Source of the DNA: Micrococcus terreus
Lineage (GTDB): Bacteria; Actinomycetota; Actinomycetes; Actinomycetales; Micrococcaceae
Direction: 5' to 3'
Length of the DNA: 64,000 bases
NCBI RefSeq assembly: GCF_900116905.1
Contig: NZ_FPCG01000006.1
Coordinates: 62,001 to 126,000, forward strand
How positions within the stretch are numbered: position 1 is the first letter of the stretch; each line of letters opens with the position of its first letter. Under the pieces are notes generated by a model. The model was not told the DNA's origin and made no database searches. It saw nothing but the letters and a program-made list of their open reading frames with translations. Below are positions 37,266-47,788 of the stretch, piece after piece. Both the position numbers and the translations under genes were made by a program.

Positions 37266-38303
37266 ATGAGCACACCCGCAGCGCTGACCTCTGACCTGTC
37301 CACACCGCGTCGCCTCGGCCACAGCACGGTCCGCCCAGTGGGCCTGGGCTGCATGAACATCAACCACGGCTTCTCCTCCCGGTTCCTGTCCGAGCAGGAG
37401 GGCGTGGACTTCGTCCGGTCGGCCCTCGACGCCGGCGTGGACCACCTGGACACGGCGGCCCTGTACGGCGGCGGGCGGAACGAGGGGGTCGTCGGGCAGG
37501 CCTTGAAGGGCAGGCGCGACCAGGTGTTCCTGGCCTCCAAGGGCTCGCTGCTGCCCGCCGGTGACCCACGCAGGCTCGACGGCAGCCCGCAGGACCTGCG
37601 TCGCCAGCTCGAGGACTCCCTGCGCCGATTGAAGGTGGAGACGCTCGACCTCTACTACCTGCACCGCCTGGACCCGCAGGTCCCCGTGGAGGAGAGCGCC
37701 GGGGCGATGGCCGAGTTCATCGCCGAGGGGAAGATCCGCGCCTACGGACTCTCGGAGGTCTCCGGTCCCACCCTGGAGCGTGCTCACGCCGTGCACCCGG
37801 TGGCCGCCGTGCAGAACGAGTACTCCCTGTGGACCCGCAACCCCGAGTGGGGGCTGCTGCGGGCCTGCCGCCGCACCGGGACCACTCTGGTGGCCTTCTC
37901 ACCGGTGGCCCGCGGCTTCCTGGCCGGCGCGGTCACCGACCCTCAGGCCCTGCCGGAGGAGGACATCCGCCGTTCCCAGCCACGGTTCTCTGCGGAGAAC
38001 TTCCCTCTGAACCTGGCCCTGCTCGACCCGCTGCGCGCTGAGGCCGAGCGGATCGGCTGCACTGTGGCCCAGCTCGCCCTGGCCTGGCTGCTGGCCCAGG
38101 GCACCGATGTGGTCGCGATCCCCGGGACTGTCTCCCTGGAGCATCTGCGCGAGGACCTCGACGCCGAGCAGGTGCAGCTGAGCGCGGTGGATGTGGAGCG
38201 AGTGGACGCGATCGTCAACCACTCGACCGTCCGCGGCCACCGGTACGGCCCGGAGGCGCGGAAGCAGGCCGACACCGAAGACACGCCGCCCACCCACGGC
38301 TGA
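37266..38303 (+). CDS. Aldo/keto reductase
   Basis: 345 residues. The catalytic tetrad is visible: Asp in VDHLDTAALYGGG with the following Tyr, Lys in FLASKGSLL, and His in LYYLHRLDPQVP. The NADPH phosphate-binding end resembles AKR11/13-type enzymes (AIPGTVSLEHLREDLDA). It reduces aldehydes or ketones of unknown identity. The ATG at 37266 matches the start of family similarity; the upstream in-frame extension is spacer. Confidence 0.87.
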   Translation: MSTPAALTSDLSTPRRLGHSTVRPVGLGCMNINHGFSSRFLSEQEGVDFVRSALDAGVDHLDTAALYGGGRNEGVVGQALKGRRDQVFLASKGSLLPAGDPRRLDGSPQDLRRQLEDSLRRLKVETLDLYYLHRLDPQVPVEESAGAMAEFIAEGKIRAYGLSEVSGPTLERAHAVHPVAAVQNEYSLWTRNPEWGLLRACRRTGTTLVAFSPVARGFLAGAVTDPQALPEEDIRRSQPRFSAENFPLNLALLDPLRAEAERIGCTVAQLALAWLLAQGTDVVAIPGTVSLEHLREDLDAEQVQLSAVDVERVDAIVNHSTVRGHRYGPEARKQADTEDTPPTHG

Positions 38304-39761
<1,458 letters not shown>

Positions 39762-39779
39762 ACCGCCTTCACGTTCTGA

Positions 39780-40070
39780 CTACAGGTGCCTACCAGGGTC
39801 AATCCGCTGGTGGAGAATGCGGATGACGTCGACGGTGGCCTCGGTCTCCACGTAGAACACGAGATGGCTCCCGATGGCATAGCGCCGATAGCCCGTGCGG
39901 ACGTCGTCGCACTGTCGCCCGAGGGAAGGATCAGCCGCGATACGTTCAACAGCACTCCACAGGTCGCCGATATACGTCTCGGCCTGGCGCAGATCCCACT
40001 GTTCCTCGGTGTAGTCCCAGATCTGCGAGAGATCTCGCTGAGCCGCCGGAGTGAGTCGGTAAGGCTTCAC
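39780..40070 (-). CDS. parE: ParE/RelE-superfamily toxin
   Basis: 96 residues: YRLTPAAQRDLSQIWDYTEE is the typical ParE opening and RRYAIGSHLVFYVE with IRILHQR the C-terminal strands. ParE toxins poison DNA gyrase; RelE relatives cut ribosomal mRNA, and the size plus ParD partner favour ParE. Its ATG overlaps the ParD stop by 4 nt. The module is less GC-rich than neighbours and is inserted between gdhA and a thioesterase gene. Confidence 0.87.
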   Translation of the reverse strand: MKPYRLTPAAQRDLSQIWDYTEEQWDLRQAETYIGDLWSAVERIAADPSLGRQCDDVRTGYRRYAIGSHLVFYVETEATVDVIRILHQRIDPGRHL

Positions 40071-40300
40071 GGCCGCTTGGCCGAGATGAAGGCGTCGAAG
40101 TCGAACTCCTCCGGTTCCCCGGAGTTCTCACCCGCCACCAACGCCGCTCGCAGGGCCGCAAGGTGCGCCTCCTGGTCTTCAAGCAGCCGAAGTCCGGCGC
40201 GGACGACCTCGCTGGCCGACCGATAACGACCGGAGGCCACCTCTCGGCCGAGAAAGTCGACGAAATGGTCGTCCAAGCTGATCGACGTGTTCTGAGCCAT
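40067..40300 (-). CDS. parD: ParD-type antitoxin
   Basis: 77 residues: a ribbon-helix-helix N-terminus (NTSISLDDHFVDFLGREV, SASEVVRAGLRLLED) and an acidic C-terminal arm with EEFDFDAFI that would bind ParE. It neutralises the toxin and represses the operon. A perfect TACCAA-GAA-TTGGTA palindrome lies 10 nt upstream and is the likely operator. Confidence 0.87.
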   Translation of the reverse strand: MAQNTSISLDDHFVDFLGREVASGRYRSASEVVRAGLRLLEDQEAHLAALRAALVAGENSGEPEEFDFDAFISAKRP

Positions 40301-40310
40301 GGCCCAACGG

Positions 40311-40325
40311 TACCAAGAATTGGTA
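40311..40325. promoter_or_regulatory. Probable ParD operator palindrome
   Basis: TACCAA, 3 nt, TTGGTA is a perfect inverted repeat just upstream of the parD start. On the minus strand it reads as an AT-rich patch suited to a -10 region. Ribbon-helix-helix antitoxins commonly bind such sites to autorepress. Confidence 0.6.
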
Positions 40326-40347
40326 TTCAGGCGGTGAGGTCAGCGCC

Positions 40348-40365
40348 CAGGGCGTGGTCTGAGCG
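40348..40365. repeat. 18-bp direct repeat of the gdhA end (right copy)
   Basis: Exact second copy of 39744-39761. It lies just before the stop codon of the convergent thioesterase gene and after the parDE promoter region, 604 bp from the first copy. Confidence 0.8.
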
Positions 40366-40366
40366 C

Positions 40367-40894
40367 TCAGCCCTGCAGGGCCGCAAGGGCCGCGCGCTGC
40401 TGGTCCGTGAGGCGGACCGGGCGGCCGGTGCTCGGGGTGGCGAACACCATGGTGGTGGTGGCGCTGACGCACTCTGTGCCCTCCACCCCGTCCCGCACGG
40501 AGTAGGCGATCTCCACCGAGGCGCCCTTGACCGCTGAGACCCAGACCCATACCTGGACCGGGACCGTGCGGTACTCCAGGGGTTTGCGGTACTTCACCGT
40601 GTGCTCGGCGATCAGCGCCTGGGTGCCTTCCGGCATGCCCTCGCCCAGCAGTGACACCGGTGCGGCCAGCCCGGGGGCGCCGGTCCCACCGGGGACGCCG
40701 AACGCGCCGATGCGCGCCTCCTCCAGCACCCGGGCGACCTGGACATTGTTCACATGCCCGTAGGCATCCATGTCTGCCCAACGCAAGGCGACCTGGACCA
40801 GGACAGCCGGGTGGCCGTCGTCGGGATGAGACAGGACCTGTCCTGTCTGACCACTCAGCACGGGGTCCGGAAGCGAGGAGGCAGGGTCAGCCAC
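40367..40894 (-). CDS. Hotdog-fold acyl-CoA thioesterase (4HBT family)
   Basis: 175 residues. LRWADMDAYGHVNNVQVARVLEEAR carries the conserved Asp and the G-H-V-N-N signature of 4-hydroxybenzoyl-CoA-type thioesterases. It hydrolyses an acyl-CoA of unknown chain. Its start overlaps the end of the App1-like phosphatase gene by 8 nt, so the two are coupled. A second thioesterase of the same fold lies at 55044. Confidence 0.82.
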   Translation of the reverse strand: MADPASSLPDPVLSGQTGQVLSHPDDGHPAVLVQVALRWADMDAYGHVNNVQVARVLEEARIGAFGVPGGTGAPGLAAPVSLLGEGMPEGTQALIAEHTVKYRKPLEYRTVPVQVWVWVSAVKGASVEIAYSVRDGVEGTECVSATTTMVFATPSTGRPVRLTDQQRAALAALQG

Positions 40895-42086
40895 GGGCCT
40901 GCTCAGCGTGGACAGAGCCTTCCGAGGTGTCCCCCTTGCCGCCGCGCGGCCAGGTCAGCGGGGTCTCGCTGGCGGTCTCCGGGTCCACCAGGCCCAGTTC
41001 CTCGAGCTGACCGGCCAGGGCGGCGCCGTCCGGTCCGTAGCACCACGGCACGCCCGGCGTGGTGTCCCGAGTGTCCGAGGCACGACCACCGGCCAACAGG
41101 GCCTCAGACGGGGTCAGCTGACGGATCACGATAGCGCGGACCTTGTCCGGGTGCCGGCGGGCGAAGTCGGCATAGATCTCCGGGTCGTGCTGGCCGTCAT
41201 CTCCGACCAGCAGCCACTTCATGTGCGGGAAGTCCTGGGCCAGACGCTCCAGCTGGGTGACCTTGTGCTCCATGCCGGAGCGGAACCAGCGGTCCTCGGT
41301 GGGGCCCCAGGCGGTCAACAGCAGCGGACCGAACGGGTAGAGGTTGCGCGAGAGGAACCGGGAGAGTGTCTGGGCCACATTCCAGGCGCCCGTGGAGAGA
41401 TAGATGACCGGCGAACGCGGGCTGGACTCCAGGACCCGGTGCAGCAGCACGGCCATCCCCGGGGTGGGCGTGCGGGCATGCTCATCCAGCACGAAGGAGT
41501 TCCAGGCGGCCAGCAGCGGACGGGGCAGCGCGGTGACCACCACGGTGTCATCGATGTCCGAGACCAGGCCGGTGGTGACGTCATCCCGGACGATGAAGAT
41601 GTCCGAGGTGGAGACCTCCCCGTCAGCAGCGGCCAGCTGGATGGTCTGCCAGCCCGGCTCCATGGCGACCTCGACGCGGGCGTCCACCACACCGCCGCGG
41701 TCGGCCCGCACGGTGAAGGTCTGCTCGCCCACGTGCACCTCGACCTCGGCGTACGGGACCGGAGGCGAGACGAAGTTGCGCCAGCCGCGCACCCCGTCCT
41801 CCACCACCTTGGCCAGACGACGCCCGTTCTCGAACGCCTCATCCGGGGCCATCACCACGCGGGAGAGCACACGGATCCAGGAGGTGGTGCCGTACCCGGT
41901 GAAGGAGAGCACGGTGGGCTGGTTGCCTCGGCGGATGGCGAAGTTGCGGCGCATCTCCTCGAAGCGGTGCTGGACGGAGGTGGCCAGGCGCTCCGGGGCC
42001 GAGGGGTCGCGGCGTTCCAGCAGAGGCGAGACGATCTCCGCCGTGGTGTACCGCTGGTCCGGGGACTGAGAGGGGGTGTCAGACAT
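40887..42086 (-). CDS. App1/DUF2183 family phosphatase
   Basis: 399 residues. The C-terminal DUF2183 domain has VSDIDDTVV (the DxDxT phosphatase motif), YLSTGAWNVAQTL and WLLVGDDGQHDPEIY. The yeast homologue App1 is a Mg2+-dependent phosphatidate phosphatase, so lipid phosphate hydrolysis is the best guess. The N-terminal half is a beta-rich domain. TGGAGG lies directly before the ATG at 42086, and a longer in-frame ATG at 42122 lacks a site. Confidence 0.85.
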   Translation of the reverse strand: MSDTPSQSPDQRYTTAEIVSPLLERRDPSAPERLATSVQHRFEEMRRNFAIRRGNQPTVLSFTGYGTTSWIRVLSRVVMAPDEAFENGRRLAKVVEDGVRGWRNFVSPPVPYAEVEVHVGEQTFTVRADRGGVVDARVEVAMEPGWQTIQLAAADGEVSTSDIFIVRDDVTTGLVSDIDDTVVVTALPRPLLAAWNSFVLDEHARTPTPGMAVLLHRVLESSPRSPVIYLSTGAWNVAQTLSRFLSRNLYPFGPLLLTAWGPTEDRWFRSGMEHKVTQLERLAQDFPHMKWLLVGDDGQHDPEIYADFARRHPDKVRAIVIRQLTPSEALLAGGRASDTRDTTPGVPWCYGPDGAALAGQLEELGLVDPETASETPLTWPRGGKGDTSEGSVHAEQARG

Positions 42087-42128
42087 GCCTCCAGTATTCC
42101 GTACCGGAGGGGTCCAGGGCACACCGGG

Positions 42129-43658
42129 TCAGACCGTGCGGCGCAGCGGGACCTCTTTGATCAGCAGCACGGCCACCACCGTGGGCAGGGCGATGAACGC
42201 CGCAGCCAGGAACAGGGTGCCTGAACCGCTGGAGTAGATGGAGGACATCTGCTGGGCGGAGGCGGCCCCGATCAGCTGGATCGCCATGATCGAGCCCAGC
42301 ACCGAGTTGCCGATGGCCCCGCCCACGGTGCGGAAGAACGCCACCGCCGCCGAGGCCGCCCCGATCTCCGTCACCGAGACGGTGTTCTGCACCGCCAGCA
42401 TCACGTTCTGCACCACCATGCCCAGGCCGAGGCCGACCAGGAAGATCTTCACGCCGATCACCCAGAACAAGGTGGCCTCATCCACCGAGGCCAGCCAGAA
42501 GGTGGCGGCCACAGCCACGGTGGAGCCGACCACCAGGTAGATCTTCCAGCGCCCGTACCGGGTGATCAGCTGCCCGGTGGCGATGGAGCCGATCAGGTTG
42601 CCGGCGATCAGCGGCAGGGTCAGCAGCCCCGAGGCGGTGGGCTCCAGTCCGCGGCCGTTCTGGAAGTACAGTCCCAGGTAGGCCGGGAGGGAGAACATCA
42701 GCACGGCGGAGCTGACGGCCGCGATGATGGCCAGCAGGGTGGTGCGGCTGCGGAAGATGCCCAGGCGCATCACCGGCTCCTTGGACCGGGACTCCACCAT
42801 CAGGAACAGCACCACCAGCACGAGCACGGCGCCGACCAGGGCGGCGGACTGCCAGGAGACCCAGGGGAAGTAGTCCGGGTTGCCGGCGAAGGACACCCAG
42901 ATCAGCAGCAGGCAGGTGGCCAGGGCCAGCAGCGTGGCGCCCCACCAGTCGATGTGCACCTCGCGGCGGTGGTGGACCAGCTTGAGCGTCTTGGCGATCA
43001 CCACCATGGCCAGCACGGCCAGGGGCACGCCCACCCAGAAGGTCCAGCGCCAGCCGATGGTGTCCACGATCAGACCTCCCAGCAGCGGACCGGCCGCCGT
43101 GGCCGTGGCCATCACGGCGCCCATGTAGCCGGCGTAGCGGCCACGTTCACGCGGGGAGATGATCGCACCCATGATCGCCATGGACAGCGCGCCCAGGCCG
43201 CCCACACCGATGCCCTGCACCACGCGCCCGGCGATCAGCATCTCCATGTTCGGTGCCGCTCCGGCGATGATCGAGCCGGCGATGAAGATCAGCAGGGTCA
43301 GCTGGATCAGCTTCTTCTTGTCCACCAGGTCGGCCATCTTGCCCCAGATCGGGGTGGTGGCCGCGTTGGCCAACAGGGTTCCGGTCAGCACCCAGGAGTA
43401 CTGGATCTGGTTGCCGCCCAGGTTGTTCACGATCACCGGTAGAGCGGTCACCACGATGTTGATCGAGAGCATCGAGGCGAAGAATCCGGCCAGGATGCCG
43501 GTGAGCGCCTCGAGGATCTCCTTGTGGCTCATCTGCCGGGTGCTGGCCGGCTGGACGGGGATGGTCCCGGTCAACGGGGCCTTCACCCGCTCCTCGGGCT
43601 CGTGCTGCTCCGGTTCGTCCGGCGCCTGGGCCTCAGGGGTGCCGGGAGTGCGGCTCAT
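42129..43658 (-). CDS. DHA2-type MFS multidrug efflux transporter
   Basis: 509 residues with about fourteen hydrophobic segments. Motif C-like GPLLGGLIVDTIGWRWTF and motif A-like GKMADLVDKKKL mark the drug:H+ antiporter-2 family. N- and C-terminal tails are hydrophilic. The start overlaps the MarR gene stop (ATGA), so it is the target gene of that regulator. The substrate is unknown; drugs or toxic metabolites are typical. Confidence 0.88.
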   Translation of the reverse strand: MSRTPGTPEAQAPDEPEQHEPEERVKAPLTGTIPVQPASTRQMSHKEILEALTGILAGFFASMLSINIVVTALPVIVNNLGGNQIQYSWVLTGTLLANAATTPIWGKMADLVDKKKLIQLTLLIFIAGSIIAGAAPNMEMLIAGRVVQGIGVGGLGALSMAIMGAIISPRERGRYAGYMGAVMATATAAGPLLGGLIVDTIGWRWTFWVGVPLAVLAMVVIAKTLKLVHHRREVHIDWWGATLLALATCLLLIWVSFAGNPDYFPWVSWQSAALVGAVLVLVVLFLMVESRSKEPVMRLGIFRSRTTLLAIIAAVSSAVLMFSLPAYLGLYFQNGRGLEPTASGLLTLPLIAGNLIGSIATGQLITRYGRWKIYLVVGSTVAVAATFWLASVDEATLFWVIGVKIFLVGLGLGMVVQNVMLAVQNTVSVTEIGAASAAVAFFRTVGGAIGNSVLGSIMAIQLIGAASAQQMSSIYSSGSGTLFLAAAFIALPTVVAVLLIKEVPLRRTV

Positions 43659-44212
43659 GCGGTGTCCTTCGAATCTGTCAGGTCTGTTCGGCTCGGGGCG
43701 GCCACGGAGGGCAGGGCCTGAGTGCTCGGTGGCGGAACGGTGGGGCGTGTGGGTGACTGTCCGATCATCTCGGCGAGTCCGTCGCGCATCTCCTCAACCA
43801 CTCCGCGCAGGGCCGTCACGGCCGAGTCGGCGGTGGTGGCGTCCATCTCCGCCAGGGACTTCTGGATCACCATGATCCGGCGTTCGCGCAGGGCCAGCAC
43901 GGTGGCCCTGCCCTCTTCGGTCAGCCGGATCCGGGCCGCGCGGGCATCATCCGGGTCCGGCTCCCTGCTGATCAGCCCGTTCTGCTCCAGATCGGCAAGC
44001 TGACGTGACTGCGGCGCCGCCCCGATCCCCAGCCACTCGGCGATGTCCTTCGCCCGCGCCGGTTCGTTGCGCAGCAGGTAGAACAGGGTGGCCTGCGCAC
44101 CGGGGCCGGGGTCATCGGGCTGACGGTGGGCTCGGAATCCCCATCGGAGCACGCGGTCGAGCATCTGCAGCATGCCGAACAACTCCTCCGCCGTCTCATG
44201 GCTCATGCCCAC
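43655..44212 (-). CDS. MarR family transcriptional regulator
   Basis: About 185 residues. The winged-helix core has RAKDIAEWLGIGAAPQSRQLADLEQNGLI-like helices, then EPDPDDARAARIRLTEEG, the usual MarR wing. The start is taken as GTG at 44212, since AAAGGAGG lies 8 nt before it; the ATG two codons later is possible. Two identical-type palindromes sit upstream. It probably represses itself and the MFS pump until a ligand binds. Confidence 0.85.
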   Translation of the reverse strand: MGMSHETAEELFGMLQMLDRVLRWGFRAHRQPDDPGPGAQATLFYLLRNEPARAKDIAEWLGIGAAPQSRQLADLEQNGLISREPDPDDARAARIRLTEEGRATVLALRERRIMVIQKSLAEMDATTADSAVTALRGVVEEMRDGLAEMIGQSPTRPTVPPPSTQALPSVAAPSRTDLTDSKDTA

Positions 44213-44230
44213 CGCACACCCCTCCTTTAG

Positions 44231-44243
44231 TTGCCTTCGGCAA
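44231..44243. promoter_or_regulatory. MarR operator, site 1 (TTGCC-TTC-GGCAA)
   Basis: A 13-bp inverted repeat just upstream of the MarR ribosome site. It shares its arms exactly with a second site 29 bp away (centre to centre). Confidence 0.65.
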
Positions 44244-44259
44244 GCAAGTGTACGACTGG

Positions 44260-44272
44260 TTGCCTCAGGCAA
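44260..44272. promoter_or_regulatory. MarR operator, site 2 (TTGCC-TCA-GGCAA)
   Basis: Second 13-bp inverted repeat with the same TTGCC/GGCAA arms. Two sites about three helical turns apart would let two regulator dimers bind the same DNA face. Confidence 0.65.
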
Positions 44273-44340
44273 TCAAATCCGCGAGGTCGCGCGGGGACTC
44301 GACCGGCCGTCGTCGGGAAGCCCTGAGCGGACCGCGCACC

Positions 44341-44346
44341 TAGGCT
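44341..44346 (+). promoter_or_regulatory. Putative -10 box TAGGCT of a leaderless promoter (IMPase gene)
   Basis: TAGGCT lies 6 nt before the ATG at 44353; no Shine-Dalgarno sequence is present. The same hexamer precedes the genes at 2391 and 5661. Confidence 0.5.
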
Positions 44347-44352
44347 GGCCTC

Positions 44353-45306
44353 ATGGCCGTCACCCCCACTCCCGCCCCTGCTGACCTGCGCCGGATCGCC
44401 TGCGACGCCGCCGCCACCTGTGCCCCGGAGCTGGCCCGGGCCTTCCGGTCCACACCCGCCGAGCTGCAGGTGGCGACCAAGCGCAACACCCACGACCTCG
44501 TCACCCTGCATGACCGCGCCACCGAGGACGCGCTGGTGGCGTTCCTGGAGCAGGCGGTGCCCGGTTCACGCTTCACCGGCGAGGAGGGCGGCTCCCGCGG
44601 AGGTCACGGGCTTCCCGACGACGGCCCCGTCACCGAGGCGACCGGCTCGCCGGCAGCAGCGGGCGGGCAGGTGGAGTGGATCATCGACCCCATCGACGGG
44701 ACCTCGAACTTCGCGCACGGCTTCGCCATGTTCTCCGTCTCCATCGCCGCCGCAGTGAACGGCGAGGTGGTGGCCGGCGTGGTGCTGGACCCGGTGGGCG
44801 GGCTGGAGTTCTCTGCGGACGATGCCGGCGCGTACCTGAACGGCGAGCGGTTCGGAGCGGGTGCGCCCGTGGCCGAGCCCGAGGGCGCTGGGCCGGCGGA
44901 TGAGTCCTCACTGAACGTGGTCACCTCCTACCCCTCGGCCGAGGCGCTGGAGCTGGACGGCACTGCCGCGCTGGAGCGGTTCGGGCGGCTGGTGGACACC
45001 TACGCCACGGTGCGCCGGACGGTCTCCGGGGCGCTGGAGTGCGCGTTCACCGCGATCGGCTGGGCGGACGTGACCCTGGGCGTGGACACCAACCCCTGGG
45101 ATGTGGCCGTGGGACAGCTGCTGGTGCGCCGGGCCGGCGGGACCTACGTGCCCCGGTTCTATGACACAGACGGACCGGAACGGCGGGCCGCCCATCTGGC
45201 CCCCTGCTATGTGGCGGTGGCGCCCGGGCGGCGGGCCCCCACCGCAGTGCGGGTGCTGGAGGAGACGGTCACCGCCCGCCGTGCCGCCGGATACCGGGGT
45301 CGGTGA
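44353..45306 (+). CDS. Inositol monophosphatase family protein
   Basis: 317 residues. The metal-binding motifs are clear: GEEGG, WIIDPIDGTSNFAHG and, near the C-terminus, NPWDVAVGQLLVRRAGG. These Mg2+-dependent phosphatases act on inositol phosphates, histidinol phosphate, PAP or sugar bisphosphates, and the sequence does not settle which. A short insertion of about 15 residues (PVTEATGSPAAAGG) lies before the second motif. Confidence 0.86.
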   Translation: MAVTPTPAPADLRRIACDAAATCAPELARAFRSTPAELQVATKRNTHDLVTLHDRATEDALVAFLEQAVPGSRFTGEEGGSRGGHGLPDDGPVTEATGSPAAAGGQVEWIIDPIDGTSNFAHGFAMFSVSIAAAVNGEVVAGVVLDPVGGLEFSADDAGAYLNGERFGAGAPVAEPEGAGPADESSLNVVTSYPSAEALELDGTAALERFGRLVDTYATVRRTVSGALECAFTAIGWADVTLGVDTNPWDVAVGQLLVRRAGGTYVPRFYDTDGPERRAAHLAPCYVAVAPGRRAPTAVRVLEETVTARRAAGYRGR

Positions 45307-45483
45307 CCCGCGGTTTCACACCCCCGGACCGGAACGTCACCGTCCCGCAGGACGAGGAGATTCCGGTGAGGCGGTGCGGAATCGTCAGGCAGCCGGGACC
45401 CTGTGCGGGCACCCCTGGCCGGGGGACCGCTGACAGGGCAGAATGGGAAGCACGAACATGAGACACGAGCACAGGAGGCCGCG

Positions 45484-45960
45484 ATGACCGAGTCCACCGC
45501 CAACGCCCGCACCCACGGAGTGCTGTCCATGTTCGAACACGAGGACGGCGAGCCGGTCCTGGTGCTGGATGACGCCCAGTGCTGGAAGCTGCTGGAGCAC
45601 ACCCGGCACGGTCGCCTGGGGCTGCGGGTCAACGACGAGCTGGATCTGTTCCCGGTGAACTTCGTGGCCCGCGATCAGAAGATCTACTTCCGCACCGCGC
45701 CGGGCAGCAAGCTGGCCGAGCTGACCATCAACCCCAAGGTGATCGTCCAGGCTGACGGCATCCTCTCCGATCAGGGCTGGTCCGTGCTGGCCCGCGGCAC
45801 CGCCCGCGTGCTGGAGAACGAGGACGAGATCGAGTTCGCCGAGGGCCTGGGCATCCAGCCGTGGATCCCCACCTACAAGGACTTCTACGTGGAGGTGGAC
45901 GTGTCCCGGGTGACCGGCCGCCATTTCATCTTCGGTGAGCAGCCCGAGCGCTTTGAGTAG
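45484..45960 (+). CDS. Pyridoxamine 5'-phosphate oxidase family protein
   Basis: 158 residues with the split-barrel flavin-binding fold: CWKLLEHTRHGRLGLRVND, FPVNFVARDQKIYFRT and VIVQADG. Proteins of this type bind FMN or F420 and are mostly uncharacterised; they are not the genuine PdxH. AGGAGG precedes the ATG at 45484. A strong hairpin follows. Confidence 0.8.
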   Translation: MTESTANARTHGVLSMFEHEDGEPVLVLDDAQCWKLLEHTRHGRLGLRVNDELDLFPVNFVARDQKIYFRTAPGSKLAELTINPKVIVQADGILSDQGWSVLARGTARVLENEDEIEFAEGLGIQPWIPTYKDFYVEVDVSRVTGRHFIFGEQPERFE

Positions 45961-45984
45961 TCGCTGACGGCTTCACCGCAACCG

Positions 45985-46021
45985 CTGACCCCCGGCCGCT
46001 GACGCGATGACCGGGGGTCAG
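45985..46021. terminator. Bidirectional terminator between convergent genes
   Basis: CTGACCCCCGG and CCGGGGGTCAG form a perfect 11-bp stem with a 15-nt loop. It lies between the end of the PNPOx-like gene on the plus strand and the end of the TPP-enzyme gene on the minus strand, so it can stop both transcripts. Confidence 0.78.
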
Positions 46022-46033
46022 TGGTGTCTGGGA

Positions 46034-47788
46034 TCAGTCCTCCAGGTGGCTGGGGGCCCACATCTTCAGGCGGGTCTGGACCACGACGACGTTGGGCCCC
46101 TCCCCCGCAAAGGCGCGGGTGAGTGCCGGGCCGACCTCCTCCACGGGGACGGCCTCCGCCGGGACGCCGAAGGACTCGGCGAGCGCGACGAAGTCCGGGC
46201 GGGCCAGCTCCGTGGCAGTGGCCTGGCCGAAGGTGTCCTCCATGTACTCGCGCAGGATCCCGTACCCGCCGTCGTCCACGATCAGCCAGGTCACCGCGGC
46301 ATCGTGCTGCCGGGCTGCGGCCAGCTCCGCGATCGAGTACATGGCCGAACCGTCACCGGCCACGGCCAGCACCCGCCCGTCGGCACCGGAGCGCCCCTGG
46401 GAGGCCAGGCCGAGTGCTCCGCCGAACGCCGCTGGGAAGCCGTAGCCCAGTCCGCCGGCCCCCTGGGCGGAGTGGAACTGCCCGGACTGCGCGTCCCACA
46501 CGTTCCACGCCCAGTAGGCGGCGATCGTCATGTCCCAGAAGGTCTGCATGCCGGAGGGCACTGCCGAACGGACGTCGGCCATGAAGCGCTGCTCCCGGTT
46601 CAGGTCCTGTCCCTCCAGGCGCTCCTGGACCTTTCGGTTGACCTCGGCCACCACCTGCGGGGCACTGCGCCCGCGCCACTCCGCGCCAGCCCAGGTGCCG
46701 TCGTCGGGTGATCCTGCCGCGCCCTGCCCTGCCGCGGCCTCCAACGCGTCTGCCAGGGCACCCAAGGCCTGGCCGGCGTCGGCACGCACACCCAGGGTGG
46801 GGAAGTTGGTCTCCAGCACGCGGGGCTCGGCGTCGATCTGGATCAGCTTGCCGCGCGGCTCCAGGGTGAAGTAGTTCGAGGTCACCTCGCCCAGGGAAGA
46901 TCCGATGACCAGCAGCACCTCGGCGTCCTCCAGCACCTCGGTGACATGCCGGTCCTCCACCCAGGAGCCCATGGAGAGCTCGTGGTCTGAGGGGAAGGCG
47001 CCCACGCCGCCGGGGCTGCACACCACGGGGGCCTGCAGCAGCTCGGCCACCCGCAGCAGCTCCCGTTCGGCCTCATCACCGGAGCGCCGCACGCCCCCGC
47101 CGGCCACGATCGCCGTACGGGTGGACGCGGCCAGCCAGCGCACCGACTCGGCCACGAGCTCCTCGCGCGGAGGGTGGTCGTAGGGCACGGCCAGCGCATC
47201 CTGCACGGGCGGGACCATGACCTCGCCCAGCAGCACGTCCTGGGGGACCTCCACCCACACCGGCCCCTGCGGAACGGTGATGGCGTCCGCCCAGGCATCC
47301 TGAATGGCCGAGGGGATCCCGGAGGCGTGGTGCACGGTGATCTGGGACTTGGTGACGTTGCGGGCCGAGGCCTTCTGGTCATCGAGCTGGTGCAGCATGC
47401 CCTTGCGGCGAGCGCCGAGTCCGGACAGCGGGATCTGTGAGGCCACCACCACCAGGGGCACCGCCGTGGCGTAGGCCTCCTGCAGCCCGGCCAACGAGGT
47501 CAGCGCGCCGGGTCCGGTGGAGAGGAACAGCACGCCCACCTCACCGGTGGCGCGGGAGTAGCCGTCCGCGGCGAAGGCCGCGTTGTTCTCCACCCGGTTG
47601 GAGACGAACTGCAGGTCAGACCGGGACAGGGCGTCGAACAGGCCCAGGGCATGCTGACCGGGGATGCCGAACACCGTGCGGGCGCCCAGGGCCTGCAGGG
47701 TCTCCACCACCAGGTCTCCGCCGTTGCGCTGATGCTCAGCCGGCTGGTTCGGCTGATTCGGCTGGTTCGGCTGGTTGTGCTCGCTCAT
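46034..47788 (-). CDS. Thiamine-diphosphate-dependent enzyme, IlvB/benzoylformate decarboxylase-like
   Basis: 584 residues in the three-domain TPP fold. The catalytic Glu lies in [18 protein letters not shown] and the cofactor motif begins [15 protein letters not shown]. The usual Asn-Asn that ends that motif is replaced by Asp-Asp ([13 protein letters not shown]). Adjacent ureohydrolase and transporter genes argue against acetolactate synthase. In pseudomonads the TPP enzyme AruI decarboxylates 2-ketoarginine on the way to 4-guanidinobutyrate, so a related role is an attractive inference. The N-terminus has four NQP repeats. It overlaps the ureohydrolase gene by 4 nt. Confidence 0.83.
   Translation of the reverse strand: MSEHNQPNQPNQPNQPAEHQRNGGDLVVETLQALGARTVFGIPGQHALGLFDALSRSDLQFVSNRVENNAAFAADGYSRATGEVGVLFLSTGPGALTSLAGLQEAYATAVPLVVVASQIPLSGLGARRKGMLHQLDDQKASARNVTKSQITVHHASGIPSAIQDAWADAITVPQGPVWVEVPQDVLLGEVMVPPVQDALAVPYDHPPREELVAESVRWLAASTRTAIVAGGGVRRSGDEAERELLRVAELLQAPVVCSPGGVGAFPSDHELSMGSWVEDRHVTEVLEDAEVLLVIGSSLGEVTSNYFTLEPRGKLIQIDAEPRVLETNFPTLGVRADAGQALGALADALEAAAGQGAAGSPDDGTWAGAEWRGRSAPQVVAEVNRKVQERLEGQDLNREQRFMADVRSAVPSGMQTFWDMTIAAYWAWNVWDAQSGQFHSAQGAGGLGYGFPAAFGGALGLASQGRSGADGRVLAVAGDGSAMYSIAELAAARQHDAAVTWLIVDDGGYGILREYMEDTFGQATATELARPDFVALAESFGVPAEAVPVEEVGPALTRAFAGEGPNVVVVQTRLKMWAPSHLED
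47741..47776. repeat. Four 9-bp tandem repeats in the N-terminus of the TPP-enzyme gene
   Basis: Four copies of cggctggtt (one with one change) encode [12 protein letters not shown] near the start of the protein. The copy number may vary between strains without affecting the frame. Confidence 0.8.

Noticed and set aside
46034-47788. Annotation as acetolactate synthase large subunit
   Set aside because: There is no small regulatory subunit or ilv gene nearby, the TPP motif end differs, and the gene is coupled to a ureohydrolase.
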